Below are positions 50,810 through 59,572 of a stretch of 64,000 bases of DNA, piece by piece. A program made the translations under genes and the position numbers. The notes beneath the pieces were generated by a model that was not told where the DNA came from, made no database searches, and was given only the letters and a program-made list of their open reading frames with translations. Position 1 is the first letter of the stretch. Every line of letters starts with the position of its first letter. This DNA comes from Agaribacterium sp. ZY112. Its GTDB lineage: Bacteria; Pseudomonadota; Gammaproteobacteria; Pseudomonadales; Cellvibrionaceae. Location of the stretch: positions 1,550,001 through 1,614,000 of the forward strand of contig NZ_CP166840.1 of NCBI RefSeq assembly GCF_041346925.1. The letters are read 5' to 3'.

Positions 50810-51556
50810 ATGTCTGATGCCGTTTATGACCTAGTGTTTAGTGGGCAGCTTGCTCGCGGTGCAGAGCTTGCTGAAGCTAAGCGAAATATTGCCCAGTTAT
50901 TTAAGATTGCAGATGCGAAAGTTGAGCAGCTTTTTTCTGGTAAAGAAGTTGTACTGAAAAAAGGCATTAGCTTTGATGTTGCAACGAAATATCGCGTTGC
51001 CATTAAGCGAGCCGGTTGTCTTGTTGAGTTGAGAGAGCAGCAAGTTGTGAAGCCTGCTGCAAAAGCCGTGTTTAATGTGCCAGCAGCAGAGCCCGAGAGT
51101 GCTTCGAAGGCTCACGTAGCTCAAGCCAGTGCCGCTAGTACTTCCGCCCCTATGTCTGAAGCTTCACCTGCGTCATCATTCAGTTCGTCGGTTTCGACAG
51201 TTCCAGAGGTCGAAAGCTTCGATTTAGCTCCTGCCGGTGAGGCCCTGTTAAAAGAGAGTGAAAAACGCTCTGTAGAGCCTGTGCTCGTTGACACCAGTAG
51301 CTTGAGTGTCAAAGCTGGAGGCGATTTACTTGAGGCGGATGAAAAAACAGTGTTTGTCGAGCGCGAAGTCAGCTTGCAGGCTTCATTGGCCCCTGTGGGA
51401 GAGCAGCTTTTGCAAGAGTCTGAGCGTGAACATATTGAGCCGCTAGAGGTCGACGTGAGTACTTTAGATTTGGCAGAAGTTGGTGTGGATTTGGGGCAAG
51501 AAACTGAAAAGAAAGAAGAGAAAGTACCTGATATAAGCCATCTTCATTTGGAATAG
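50810..51556 (+). CDS. hypothetical protein with a DUF805-type N-terminal domain and internal repeats
   Basis: 248 residues. The first 75 residues (YDLVFSGQLARGAELAEAKR, VVLKKGISFDVATKYRVAIK) resemble the N-terminal domain found before DUF805 and zinc-ribbon proteins. An Ala/Ser/Pro-rich, low-complexity linker follows. The second half has two repeats of about 36 residues (LAPAGEALLKESEKRSVEP and LAPVGEQLLQESEREHIEP), each followed by a VDxSxLxxxxxGxDL stretch. The region is acidic and probably disordered between units. Function unknown; it closes an operon with the HAD gene. Confidence 0.7.
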   Translation: MSDAVYDLVFSGQLARGAELAEAKRNIAQLFKIADAKVEQLFSGKEVVLKKGISFDVATKYRVAIKRAGCLVELREQQVVKPAAKAVFNVPAAEPESASKAHVAQASAASTSAPMSEASPASSFSSSVSTVPEVESFDLAPAGEALLKESEKRSVEPVLVDTSSLSVKAGGDLLEADEKTVFVEREVSLQASLAPVGEQLLQESEREHIEPLEVDVSTLDLAEVGVDLGQETEKKEEKVPDISHLHLE

Positions 51557-51570
51557 TAAGCTTAATATGT

Positions 51571-51597
51571 AAAAAAACCGGGCTGAGCCCGGTTTTC
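51571..51597. terminator. terminator shared by convergent genes
   Basis: Symmetric stem ACCGGGC / GCCCGGT with loop TGA, flanked by A7 on the left and TTTTCTAATTT on the right, so it has a T-tract in either direction. Confidence 0.93.
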
Positions 51598-51625
51598 TAA
51601 TTTGCAGTCACTTAAGTTGTGTGGC

Positions 51626-52159
51626 TTAAGATTCTGCTTCGAAGTTTGCTATAGAATCTTCGATTTCTTTTTTGGCTGCAGCTGCATCATCCCAGCCTTC
51701 AATTTTTACCCACTTGCCTTCTTCTAAGTCTTTGTAGTGCTCAAAGAAGTGTGTGATCTGTTTAAGTGAGATAGGAGGTAGGTCTGCTGCTTCTTTAATG
51801 CCGTCAAAGAAGGGGGTTACTTTACTTACTGGAACCGCTAGGATTTTTGCGTCTTCACCACCGTCATCAGTCATTTTTAGGATACCAATTGGGCGACAAG
51901 GAACGACTGAGCCAGCTTGCAGAGGGCTGGTCATAAAGACCAATACGTCAACCGGATCACCATCACCACAAAGGGTGTTAGGCACATAACCATAGTTGCA
52001 AGGGTAGCGCATAGAAGTGCCGAGGATACGGTCAACAAATAAGGCACCGCTGTCTTTATCTATTTCGTATTTGATCGGCTCGCCACCCATAGGGATTTCG
52101 ATAATAACATTGACTTCTTCTGGGGCTTTTTTGCCAGTAGGAACCAGGTGCAGGCTCAT
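51626..52159 (-). CDS. ppa: inorganic pyrophosphatase
   Basis: 177 residues, ATG after AGGAAA. Family I landmarks are [20 protein letters not shown], the catalytic [13 protein letters not shown] (D-x-D-x-x-D motif), [12 protein letters not shown] and [20 protein letters not shown]. It hydrolyses pyrophosphate in the cytoplasm, pulling nucleic-acid and other syntheses forward. Monocistronic. Confidence 0.98.
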   Translation of the reverse strand: MSLHLVPTGKKAPEEVNVIIEIPMGGEPIKYEIDKDSGALFVDRILGTSMRYPCNYGYVPNTLCGDGDPVDVLVFMTSPLQAGSVVPCRPIGILKMTDDGGEDAKILAVPVSKVTPFFDGIKEAADLPPISLKQITHFFEHYKDLEEGKWVKIEGWDDAAAAKKEIEDSIANFEAES

Positions 52160-52424
52160 AAACTTTTCCTATAGAAAATAGTTGGTTACTTCAGTGCTCA
52201 AGGCAATTGAGCGGGGGAATTAAAGCCGAGAATTGTAACACAGGCCATAACAATTGCAGTGTTCATCAGTTGTTACAGTGAGTTATTTTGCTTAACGAAG
52301 AGCGCGGCCCGTTGAGTGCAGTCTTAAATGCACTAACTTGATGTGCGAGGCGTGCTACAACCATGGCCGCTGTTTGTTTCTTTACGAGCTACTTAACTGA
52401 GCTTGTTGCGAGTGTTTATGCAAC

Positions 52425-52676
52425 TTACTGGAAGTTTGAAGTTGCCCATAAACCGTGTATTGCTGTTTGCCCAGCGCTCGCTGGGCTACCTCCTTGTTCT
52501 AGGTGCTCTAGGTAGAGCTCTATACCCTTTAAGGCGCTTGAGCGGCCAGGGTAGGGGCCAATAGTGTTGCCTTCTCTGGTGTAAAAGAAGTACTCATCTG
52601 CAACGCTGAATATACGGTCGGCGCGAAAGTAGGTACGCTCGTTTACTTCGCCTTTTCTCAGTTCCATTGTGGTCAT
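52425..52676 (-). CDS. DUF6316-like small protein
   Basis: 83 residues, ATG with AGGAT 7 nt upstream. The NERTYFRADRIFSVADEYFF and TREGNTIGPYPGRSSALKGI segments match a small family of gammaproteobacterial proteins (DUF6316-type) with aromatic, glycine-rich loops. The C-terminus is low-complexity. Function unknown. It stands alone, without clear operon partners. Confidence 0.7.
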   Translation of the reverse strand: MTTMELRKGEVNERTYFRADRIFSVADEYFFYTREGNTIGPYPGRSSALKGIELYLEHLEQGGSPASAGQTAIHGLWATSNFQ

Positions 52677-53085
52677 AATTCATCCTAGAGTTTACTACCT
52701 ACTTAAATCTTCCGTGGGTAAGCATATGTGTTTGTCGTGTTCAAGCTTTGAGCGTTTAATATTTTATTCTGGCGCCTTTGTCCTCGGAGATAGATGAGCC
52801 GCTTGTTGGGCCCGCTACTAAGATCGAGACTGCTTGAGCATGCAATTATGTGATCTATGTCTCGTTTTGCAAGTTTTTTGGTTATAAAAAAAACAAATAA
52901 GATGGTTTTTGAGCATTTAGTATTAGTTTTGTTTCTCTTTCTTATTTCATTTCTGGGCTTGAGCGACTTATTAACTCGCTGTGCTAGGGGGCGGCCCTAA
53001 TCTACTGAAGCCCTTAGGTGAAAATGCTAAGCTAGGCCTCTTTCTTGGCTTCTTTGAAGCATCAAACCTGAATTGTAGGAAAACA
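52677..53085. other. 409-bp intergenic stretch
   Basis: No ORF or RNA gene recognised. AT-rich between about 52880 and 52950. It must hold the promoter of mpl; an in-frame upstream extension of mpl to 52981 is possible but unlikely because the usual Mpl N-terminus starts at 53086. Confidence 0.4.
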
Positions 53086-54537
53086 GTGAAGCAGCATATT
53101 CATATTGTTGGTATTTGCGGTACCTTTATGGGCTCGCTTGCGCTTTTGGCAAAAGAGGCTGGTTATAAAGTTAGTGGTTGTGATTTGGGCGTTTATCCGC
53201 CGATGAGCACCCAGCTAGAAGAGGCTGGTATTGAGCTAATAGACGGGTTTTCAGAGCAGCAAGTGGCGCTTAAGCCCGACCTTTGGGTAATTGGTAATGT
53301 CGTAAGCCGAGGCAATGAGCTGATGGAAGCCATCTTAAATAGTGGTTTACCTTATACCAGCGGCCCTCAGTGGCTTGCCGATCATGTTTTACAGGGTCGT
53401 TGGGTATTGGCGGTAGCGGGGACTCACGGTAAAACCACAACTTCATCGATGTTGGCGTGGATACTCGAATACGCGGGGTTTGAGCCTGGCTTTTTAATTG
53501 GCGGGGTACCTGAGAATTTTGGTCTATCAGCGCGTTTAGGTAAGAGCGACTTTTTTGTTATTGAGGCCGATGAATACGATACTGCATTTTTTGATAAGCG
53601 CAGTAAGTTTGTGCACTATCGACCTCAGACTCTTATTCTTAATAATCTCGAATTTGATCACGCAGATATCTTTGATTCACTAAAGGATATTCAAAAGCAG
53701 TTCCATCATTTGGTGCGCACGGTTAGCGGCCAAGGCTTATTGATTTCGCCAAAAGCAGATAAGGCCCTAAATGACGTTTTAGCAATGGGGGCTTGGACCC
53801 AGTGTCAGCATAGTGGCATGGCAGAAGCCTGTGAGGAAAATGCAGCAGCCCAGCACTTGAGTGAGCCGACGGCTTGGCAATACCGTTTATTGGATAAGGT
53901 GAGTAACAGTGCAGAGATCTTGTTCGAAGGGCAAAGCGTTGCGAGCTTAACTTGGCATTTAAGCGGTGAGCATAATTTGCAGAATGCCCTGCACGCCGTT
54001 GCTGCTGCGCGCCATATTGGCATTGCACCTGCGTTGGCCTGTGAAGCTTTATCTTCGTTTAAAAACGTGAAGCGGCGTATGCAATTGCTTGCTGAGGTGG
54101 GGGGGTGTCGGGTCTATGATGATTTTGCCCACCACCCAACGGCGATCAAATTCACTCTGGAAGGTTTACGGCGAAAGGTTGGCGGGGAGTCTATCTTAGC
54201 CGTTATTGAACCGCGCTCAAATACAATGAAATTGGGTGTACATGCCGAGGCTTTAGGTGAGGCGAGCCAAGAAGCTGATGACTGTTTTTGGTTTGACGAT
54301 GCTTCTATGCCTTGGTCTTTAGCCGATAAAGTCTCACGTGAGGATGGTAGTGCCGTAATTTTTAGTGAGCATGACGTTCTCATCGATGCCTGTTTAACTA
54401 AGGCGGCTAAGGGCCAGCCTTTACATATAGTGGTGATGAGCAACGGTGGCTTTGCTGGTGTGCCAAGGCGTATTGCTGATGCTATTACAGAGGCTATGCA
54501 GCTAAGTGAGAATATAAAGGGGTGCGGAAATGAGTAG
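53086..54537 (+). CDS. mpl: UDP-N-acetylmuramate:L-alanyl-gamma-D-glutamyl-meso-diaminopimelate ligase
   Basis: I chose GTG 53086 with AGGA 7 nt upstream (rest reads KQHIHIVGICGTFMGSLALL, the normal Mpl N-terminus), giving 483 residues. The Mur-ligase ATP site AVAGTHGKTTTSSMLAW and IEADEYDTAFFDKRSKF (metal and UDP binding) are intact, with VYDDFAHHPTAIKFTLEGLR in the C-terminal domain. Mpl ligates recycled tripeptide to UDP-MurNAc in peptidoglycan recycling. It overlaps ubiX by 8 nt. Confidence 0.97.
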   Translation: MKQHIHIVGICGTFMGSLALLAKEAGYKVSGCDLGVYPPMSTQLEEAGIELIDGFSEQQVALKPDLWVIGNVVSRGNELMEAILNSGLPYTSGPQWLADHVLQGRWVLAVAGTHGKTTTSSMLAWILEYAGFEPGFLIGGVPENFGLSARLGKSDFFVIEADEYDTAFFDKRSKFVHYRPQTLILNNLEFDHADIFDSLKDIQKQFHHLVRTVSGQGLLISPKADKALNDVLAMGAWTQCQHSGMAEACEENAAAQHLSEPTAWQYRLLDKVSNSAEILFEGQSVASLTWHLSGEHNLQNALHAVAAARHIGIAPALACEALSSFKNVKRRMQLLAEVGGCRVYDDFAHHPTAIKFTLEGLRRKVGGESILAVIEPRSNTMKLGVHAEALGEASQEADDCFWFDDASMPWSLADKVSREDGSAVIFSEHDVLIDACLTKAAKGQPLHIVVMSNGGFAGVPRRIADAITEAMQLSENIKGCGNE

Positions 54538-55135
54538 GCAAAAAGTTTGTTTGGCGATGAGTGGCGCTTCAGGGGCTCAATATGGTTTGCGTTTATTGCA
54601 AGCCCTGATGGCGGCCGACTGTGAAGTCGCCTTGCTTATCTCTGATGCCGCCAAAGTGGTGATTAATACAGAAACAGACCTGAGCCTTGCGGATACGCTT
54701 GAAGCCCAGCAAGCTCAACTGGAAGTCTATAGCTCTGCTAAGGCTGGCCAGTTAACGTTGTATGCGCGCGATGATTGGTTTGCCCCTGTCGCTTCGGGAT
54801 CGTCTGCCCCCCGAGCTATGGTGATTTGCCCTGCTAGTGGCGGCACGTTATCGGCGATTGCATGTGGAGCTAGCAATAACCTTATTGAGCGAGCTGCCGA
54901 TGTGGCTTTAAAGGAGCGCAGGCAGTTGATTGTTGTACCAAGAGAGGCGCCTTATTCGACGGTGCACTTGCGCAATATGCTCACCTTAAGTGAGTTAGGT
55001 GCGGTTGTGCTGCCGGCTAGCCCCGGTTTTTATCAGTGCCCCCAGAGTATTGAAGCCTTAGTCGACTTTGTTGTAGCGCGCATCTTGGATCAATTAGGTT
55101 TGGATCAGGATTTATTGCCTCGCTGGGGGGAGTAA
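54530..55135 (+). CDS. ubiX: flavin prenyltransferase UbiX
   Basis: 201 residues. The opening KVCLAMSGASGAQYGLRLLQ binds FMN, and CPASGGTLSAIACGASNNLI and REAPYSTVHLRNMLTLSELG complete the UbiX signature. It attaches a dimethylallyl unit to FMN, making the prenyl-FMN cofactor of the UbiD decarboxylase in ubiquinone synthesis. It overlaps mpl by 8 nt, so translation is probably coupled. Confidence 0.96.
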   Translation: MSRQKVCLAMSGASGAQYGLRLLQALMAADCEVALLISDAAKVVINTETDLSLADTLEAQQAQLEVYSSAKAGQLTLYARDDWFAPVASGSSAPRAMVICPASGGTLSAIACGASNNLIERAADVALKERRQLIVVPREAPYSTVHLRNMLTLSELGAVVLPASPGFYQCPQSIEALVDFVVARILDQLGLDQDLLPRWGE

Positions 55136-55293
55136 GGCCGTATTTAGCGGCTGTGGTTACAAGCTGTTACATTTTATTAGCGTGTATAAGTGAAATCGCA
55201 TGGCGCTTTGGCTCGAAAATTCCTAAAATGGCGCACTTTCTAAAGGCTCAAATGGAGTATTTGAGTTTTGGATATAGCCAATGATTGGACACC

Positions 55294-57858
55294 ATGACCA
55301 AAGACCTGAGTACTTATCTCTCCCGGCTCTATTTTCGAGCTGTTCTGGACTACCCAAAAATCGTTTTGTTAACGCTGTTAGTGTTAGCTGTGTTTTTGGC
55401 CTCAGGTCTGCCTAACTTTAAATTAGATGCCTCTGCTGATTCCCTTACTTTAGAGCAAGATAGCGATTTAGATTTCTTTCGTGAAACAAGGCGAAGCTTT
55501 GATAGTGGTGATTTTCTTGTTGTTACTTTTAAGCCTAAAAACGAACTCTTTTCAAAGGCATCACTAGCCACTTTAGCTCAGCTGCAAGATGATTTAAAAC
55601 AGGTTGAAGGTGTTGAAAGCATTAATAGCATCTTAAATGTGCCTCTTTTATATAGCCCCAAACAGAGTTTAACGGAGCTTGCTGCTAGCCCTCGTACTCT
55701 TGCTACGGTGGAGGTTGATTTTAAAGATGCGCGTGCCGAATTTTGGTATAGCCCGATCTATAAAAAACTAATCTTAGGCCCAGACGGTAAAACCACAGCC
55801 TTGCAGCTCAATTTGAAAGTTGATCACGAGCTCATTGCCCTTGTTCGAGAGCGTGACGCGCTGCTGCAACAGCGCTCAGAAAGCCCAGATTGGTCGTCTG
55901 AACAGACAGCCCGTTTGTTGGAGGTTGAGCAGCAATATTTACAGTTGCGCACCGAGGCAGATCTGATATCGCGTAAGCGCGTGCAGCAGGTGCGTGAAAT
56001 CGTTTTGAGTTATCAAGATCAAGCGCAAATATTTGTGGGTGGTGTGGCGATGATCGCTGCCGACATGATCAGCTTTATTCAGAGTGATTTACTGGTCTTT
56101 GGCATAGCCGTTGTTTTGTTTATGGTGTTGGTATTAGCGCTTATCTTTCGCAGTGCCAAATTTGTATTTATTCCAATGCTGTGTTGTTTAACCGCTGTAT
56201 TGATGATGCTGGGTTATGTGAGTTGGTTAGATTGGCGTTTAACAGTGATTAGCTCGAACTTCGTTGCTCTTTTATTGATTATCTCGCTGTCGATTATTAT
56301 CCATTTAGTGGTGCGCTATCGGGAGCTAGAGGCTCAACACCCGTCGTGGTCAACACGCTCGTTAGTTAAAACCACGCTTATTTTTATGGCTCGACCTTGT
56401 TTTTATACCGCTATTACTACAATCGTGGCTTTTGCTTCACTAGTGGTCAGTGGCATTCGGCCGGTAATCGACTTTGGCTGGATGATGACCTTAGGTTTAG
56501 CGGTTGCTTTAACCTTGGCGTTTTTGATCTTGCCTTCGGCGCTGGTGCTTCTGCCTTCAAAATCGGAACGTAAAGCAAGTACTGCACAGGGTAAACCCTA
56601 TACCGAATATGCAGCAGCTTTAGTGGAACGTTTTGGGAGCCGTATTACCCTGTCGTTTATTGCTCTGTTTTTGCTTGCCTTATGGGGGGCTAAACAGCTG
56701 CAGGTAGAAAATCGTTTTGTTGATTATTTTCACGAGAGTACCGAAATATACAAAGGCCTCACCGTGATAGATAACCAACTTGGCGGCACCATTAGTCTGG
56801 ATATTATTATCAATCAGCCCGAGCAAAGTTCGTTTTTGGATGAGCAGCAGCTAAGTTTTGCCGGTGATGAATTTGGTGGTGATTTTGATGATGAGTTTTC
56901 TGACGATGGTTTTGCTGATGAGGGTTTTGATGAGCTTTCCGACGATGACCCGTTTTCTGAAGCGAGTGATAATGCCGTTAGTTATTGGATGACGGTAGGA
57001 GGCTTAAAGCAGATTGAATGGCTGCATCAGTACCTTGAGCAACAGCCTGAAATTGGCAAAGTGCAAAGCTTAGCCACCTTGTATGAGGTAGGGCGTGATA
57101 TTAATGGCAGTTTGAATGACTTTGAATTGGCCTTAATGCAAAAGGCCCTTAGCAAAGATGTACGCGATGTATTGATTTCTCCTTATCTATCTGATGATGG
57201 CAAGCAAGCAAGAATTACTCTGCGAGTGATTGATACTTTCCCAGACCTCTCTCGTTCAGAGTTGGTTCAGCGAATTCAGACACACATCGAAGAGGAGGCT
57301 CCTTTTGTCGCGAGTGAAAGCCGCATGACCGGTTTATTGGTGCTTTATAACAATATGTTGCAGAGTTTGTTTAACTCACAAATACTCACTTTGGGAGTTG
57401 TCTTTTTAGCTATTTATTTAATGCTGGCTATTTTGTTTAAATCTCTGGTGGTAGCTACGATTGCGATCATTCCTAATATTTTTGCCGCTTTTTATGTGCT
57501 TGGTGGTATGGGTTTATTGGCTATTCCGTTAGATATGATGACCATTACCGTGGCGGCTATCACGGTTGGTATCGGTGTCGATCATACAATTCATTATATT
57601 CACCGTTTTCGCGCAGAATTGCGTCGCGATGGTGATGTAGTGGCAGCAATGCATCGCTCTCACGCCTCCATCGGCCGGGCAATGTATTACACGGCGGTGA
57701 TCATTATTTTTGGCTTTGGCATTATGGCGCTGAGTCGTTTTATCCCAACGATTTATTTTGGTTTACTGACGGGCTTTGCAATGTTTGTTTCCCTGCTCGG
57801 CTCATTGTTGTTACTGCCTAGATTATTAATGATGCCGATCTTTAGGCGCTTTCTTTAA
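55294..57858 (+). CDS. RND-superfamily exporter (MMPL/COG1033 type)
   Basis: I chose ATG 55294 over TTG 55285, giving 854 residues. Twelve predicted membrane segments in two halves, each with a large periplasmic loop. Conserved segments are FVALLLIISLSIIIHLVVRY, ARPCFYTAITTIVAFASLVV and GIGVDHTIHYIHRFRAELRR. The second loop holds an acidic insert of about 35 residues starting FAGDEFGGDFDDEFSDDGFA. The family moves lipids or hydrophobic compounds at the inner membrane; substrate unknown. Confidence 0.88.
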   Translation: MTKDLSTYLSRLYFRAVLDYPKIVLLTLLVLAVFLASGLPNFKLDASADSLTLEQDSDLDFFRETRRSFDSGDFLVVTFKPKNELFSKASLATLAQLQDDLKQVEGVESINSILNVPLLYSPKQSLTELAASPRTLATVEVDFKDARAEFWYSPIYKKLILGPDGKTTALQLNLKVDHELIALVRERDALLQQRSESPDWSSEQTARLLEVEQQYLQLRTEADLISRKRVQQVREIVLSYQDQAQIFVGGVAMIAADMISFIQSDLLVFGIAVVLFMVLVLALIFRSAKFVFIPMLCCLTAVLMMLGYVSWLDWRLTVISSNFVALLLIISLSIIIHLVVRYRELEAQHPSWSTRSLVKTTLIFMARPCFYTAITTIVAFASLVVSGIRPVIDFGWMMTLGLAVALTLAFLILPSALVLLPSKSERKASTAQGKPYTEYAAALVERFGSRITLSFIALFLLALWGAKQLQVENRFVDYFHESTEIYKGLTVIDNQLGGTISLDIIINQPEQSSFLDEQQLSFAGDEFGGDFDDEFSDDGFADEGFDELSDDDPFSEASDNAVSYWMTVGGLKQIEWLHQYLEQQPEIGKVQSLATLYEVGRDINGSLNDFELALMQKALSKDVRDVLISPYLSDDGKQARITLRVIDTFPDLSRSELVQRIQTHIEEEAPFVASESRMTGLLVLYNNMLQSLFNSQILTLGVVFLAIYLMLAILFKSLVVATIAIIPNIFAAFYVLGGMGLLAIPLDMMTITVAAITVGIGVDHTIHYIHRFRAELRRDGDVVAAMHRSHASIGRAMYYTAVIIIFGFGIMALSRFIPTIYFGLLTGFAMFVSLLGSLLLLPRLLMMPIFRRFL

Positions 57859-58031
57859 GTATTTTTTCAAAGTAAGTGCGTGTTTAGCTCATGCTTTTGG
57901 CTGTTGGCGCTTGAGTTTTTTAATGGGCCTACCGGTGGGAACTAGGTTTGTTCAGAGGGGGGAAGCAGGGGCTACTAACTAAGCCCTTTTTATTCTCCAA
58001 GTCTAGGCTGAGCATATCGAAGAGGTAGCGC

Positions 58032-58430
58032 TTAGGCGCACTTCTTGTTGGATAAGTGACTAAAGTAATAATCTAATGCGGTGCAGACCAATAAGGCCAC
58101 AAAAGCACCGGCGGCATTGGCTCCCAGATCACTCCACGAGGGGCTGCGGCTTCCTAAGCCTTGCATTAATTCCATAAACCCTGAAAAGGCAATCGTAAAA
58201 GCCAGCCAAAACAAACGGCTTGGTTTGGCGTCAAAGGCAAGCCAGAGTGAGCAAAATAAGAGAAAGTTACCCACACCATGCAGCAGGGCGTCATTAAGGC
58301 TTACCGTTTCTTGTAGGCTCCGCGAGGGCAGTAGTAGCAGTACACAGTAGATGAGGGTGGCGATAACAAGCTGAGCACGTCGGATAAACTTGATTGCTGG
58401 CCTGTGAAAAAAAGCGAGTTTGGTTTGCAT
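58032..58430 (-). CDS. VanZ-like membrane protein
   Basis: 132 residues with about four hydrophobic segments. The SLQETVSLNDALLHGVGNFL and GFMELMQGLGSRSPSWSDLG segments match the VanZ-like family, including the E-x-x-Q and S-x-x-D pattern and the ANAAGAFVALL helix. VanZ-like proteins are associated with envelope and glycopeptide-response genes but have no defined enzyme activity. It lies alone, between an exporter and a lipoprotein-like gene. Confidence 0.8.
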   Translation of the reverse strand: MQTKLAFFHRPAIKFIRRAQLVIATLIYCVLLLLPSRSLQETVSLNDALLHGVGNFLLFCSLWLAFDAKPSRLFWLAFTIAFSGFMELMQGLGSRSPSWSDLGANAAGAFVALLVCTALDYYFSHLSNKKCA

Positions 58431-58729
58431 GTAAAAAAATCTGTGGCTCGGCAGAGTCGATATGATACAAGCCTAGTGTGTTGTATATTCTCTTATCACT
58501 GAGGCGGGCTGTTTAAGGCAATGAGCAGTCTTTATAAGCCTTGAAGGTGGCAATTGCAATCGCAGATGCCAAAAAGCCTTGAGCCTTACTCTCTCTTTGG
58601 CGCTTCTCAAATGGGGAACTGAGTCTAGCTTTATTGTCTTTTTGGTGCCGACTAGGCCTAGTTTCATTGCACTGTGCTTCGTGATTCGGTAAAACAGGGC
58701 CCTCTCTTATTGGCGTGTTTATTTGGTGT

Positions 58730-59572
58730 ATGTCTTTGTTGCTAATCTCTGGCACTTATCGTTATAGGTCTTTTCTCGTTTGGGGCTTTTTGCTTGGGCT
58801 TGCTGCGTGCTCTTGGCCAAGCGTCAAAGAGGTGCATGAGCCTGAGCCCCTTAAATCGAGCGCTGAGCTTGAACCTGAGTTGAGTGCAGAGATATTGGCT
58901 CTAAAGCAGGGGCAGCTAGAACTTAATCAGCTTATTACCGAGTTAGCCCTTAACCTTGAGTCTTTAAATAGCAGCAAGCAGCTCTCCAATCAGGCTGATG
59001 CTGAAAGTGCCGTCACTGAACCCAGCGCAAGCGTGGAAGTAGATACTGAGCTTGAGTTTTCAAAGCTGGTTTTGGGGCGCAGTGAGTGGTTGTGGTTAAG
59101 CGGTGCTAGGCGTTATTTCCCTGCTCAGCTGGATACGGCCTCAGAGCTTAGCCTCTTATGTGTTGATAATTTGACCTCCTTTGAACGCAATGGCGAGCCT
59201 TGGTTGCGCTTTGACTTAGAGTTCGATCAGAAAGTTAGTAGTATTGAGTTGGCCCAGTTTGGCTCAGTTAAATACAAGCACTTGGGATTTAGCAAAAAGA
59301 AAAAAGTCCCCGTCGTGCTTATTCCGGTTGAACTGGCTGATGTCCAAGAGAATATTAAGTTCATGTTGGTATCAGCTAAAGATAAAGCCTCTCATGTTGT
59401 GCTAGGGCGCAACTTTCTAACCGACATCGCTGTGGTTGATGTTGCGCAAAAACATGTGCTTAAACGTAAACCAGCCTATCTCACTCTTGAGGCTCAGGCC
59501 TTGCAAGAGAACAGCTTGAGGGAGCAGTCCAAGCAAGAGGCAGCCCAGAGTATCTCGAATGAAGCACAATAA
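58730..59572 (+). CDS. retropepsin-like peptidase, lipoprotein, cluster partner of 7TM transglutaminase
   Basis: I chose ATG 58730, though GTG 58715 is possible. Lipobox GLAAC near residue 28. A helical/acidic linker (residues about 30-115) leads to a domain of the putative retropepsin-like or ATP-dependent-zinc-protease family (COG4067): SEWLWLSGARRYFPAQLDTA, then HVVLGRNFLTDIAVVDVAQK. The expected catalytic DTGA is DTAS here, so activity is doubtful. It is followed by the two other genes of the same cluster and overlaps the first by 14 nt. Confidence 0.8.
   Translation: MSLLLISGTYRYRSFLVWGFLLGLAACSWPSVKEVHEPEPLKSSAELEPELSAEILALKQGQLELNQLITELALNLESLNSSKQLSNQADAESAVTEPSASVEVDTELEFSKLVLGRSEWLWLSGARRYFPAQLDTASELSLLCVDNLTSFERNGEPWLRFDLEFDQKVSSIELAQFGSVKYKHLGFSKKKKVPVVLIPVELADVQENIKFMLVSAKDKASHVVLGRNFLTDIAVVDVAQKHVLKRKPAYLTLEAQALQENSLREQSKQEAAQSISNEAQ

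Noticed and set aside
58431..58729. Two overlapping minus-strand ORFs of 64 and 80 codons
   Set aside because: They lack ribosome sites and domains and overlap each other in different frames; the region is better read as a leader for the gene at 58730.
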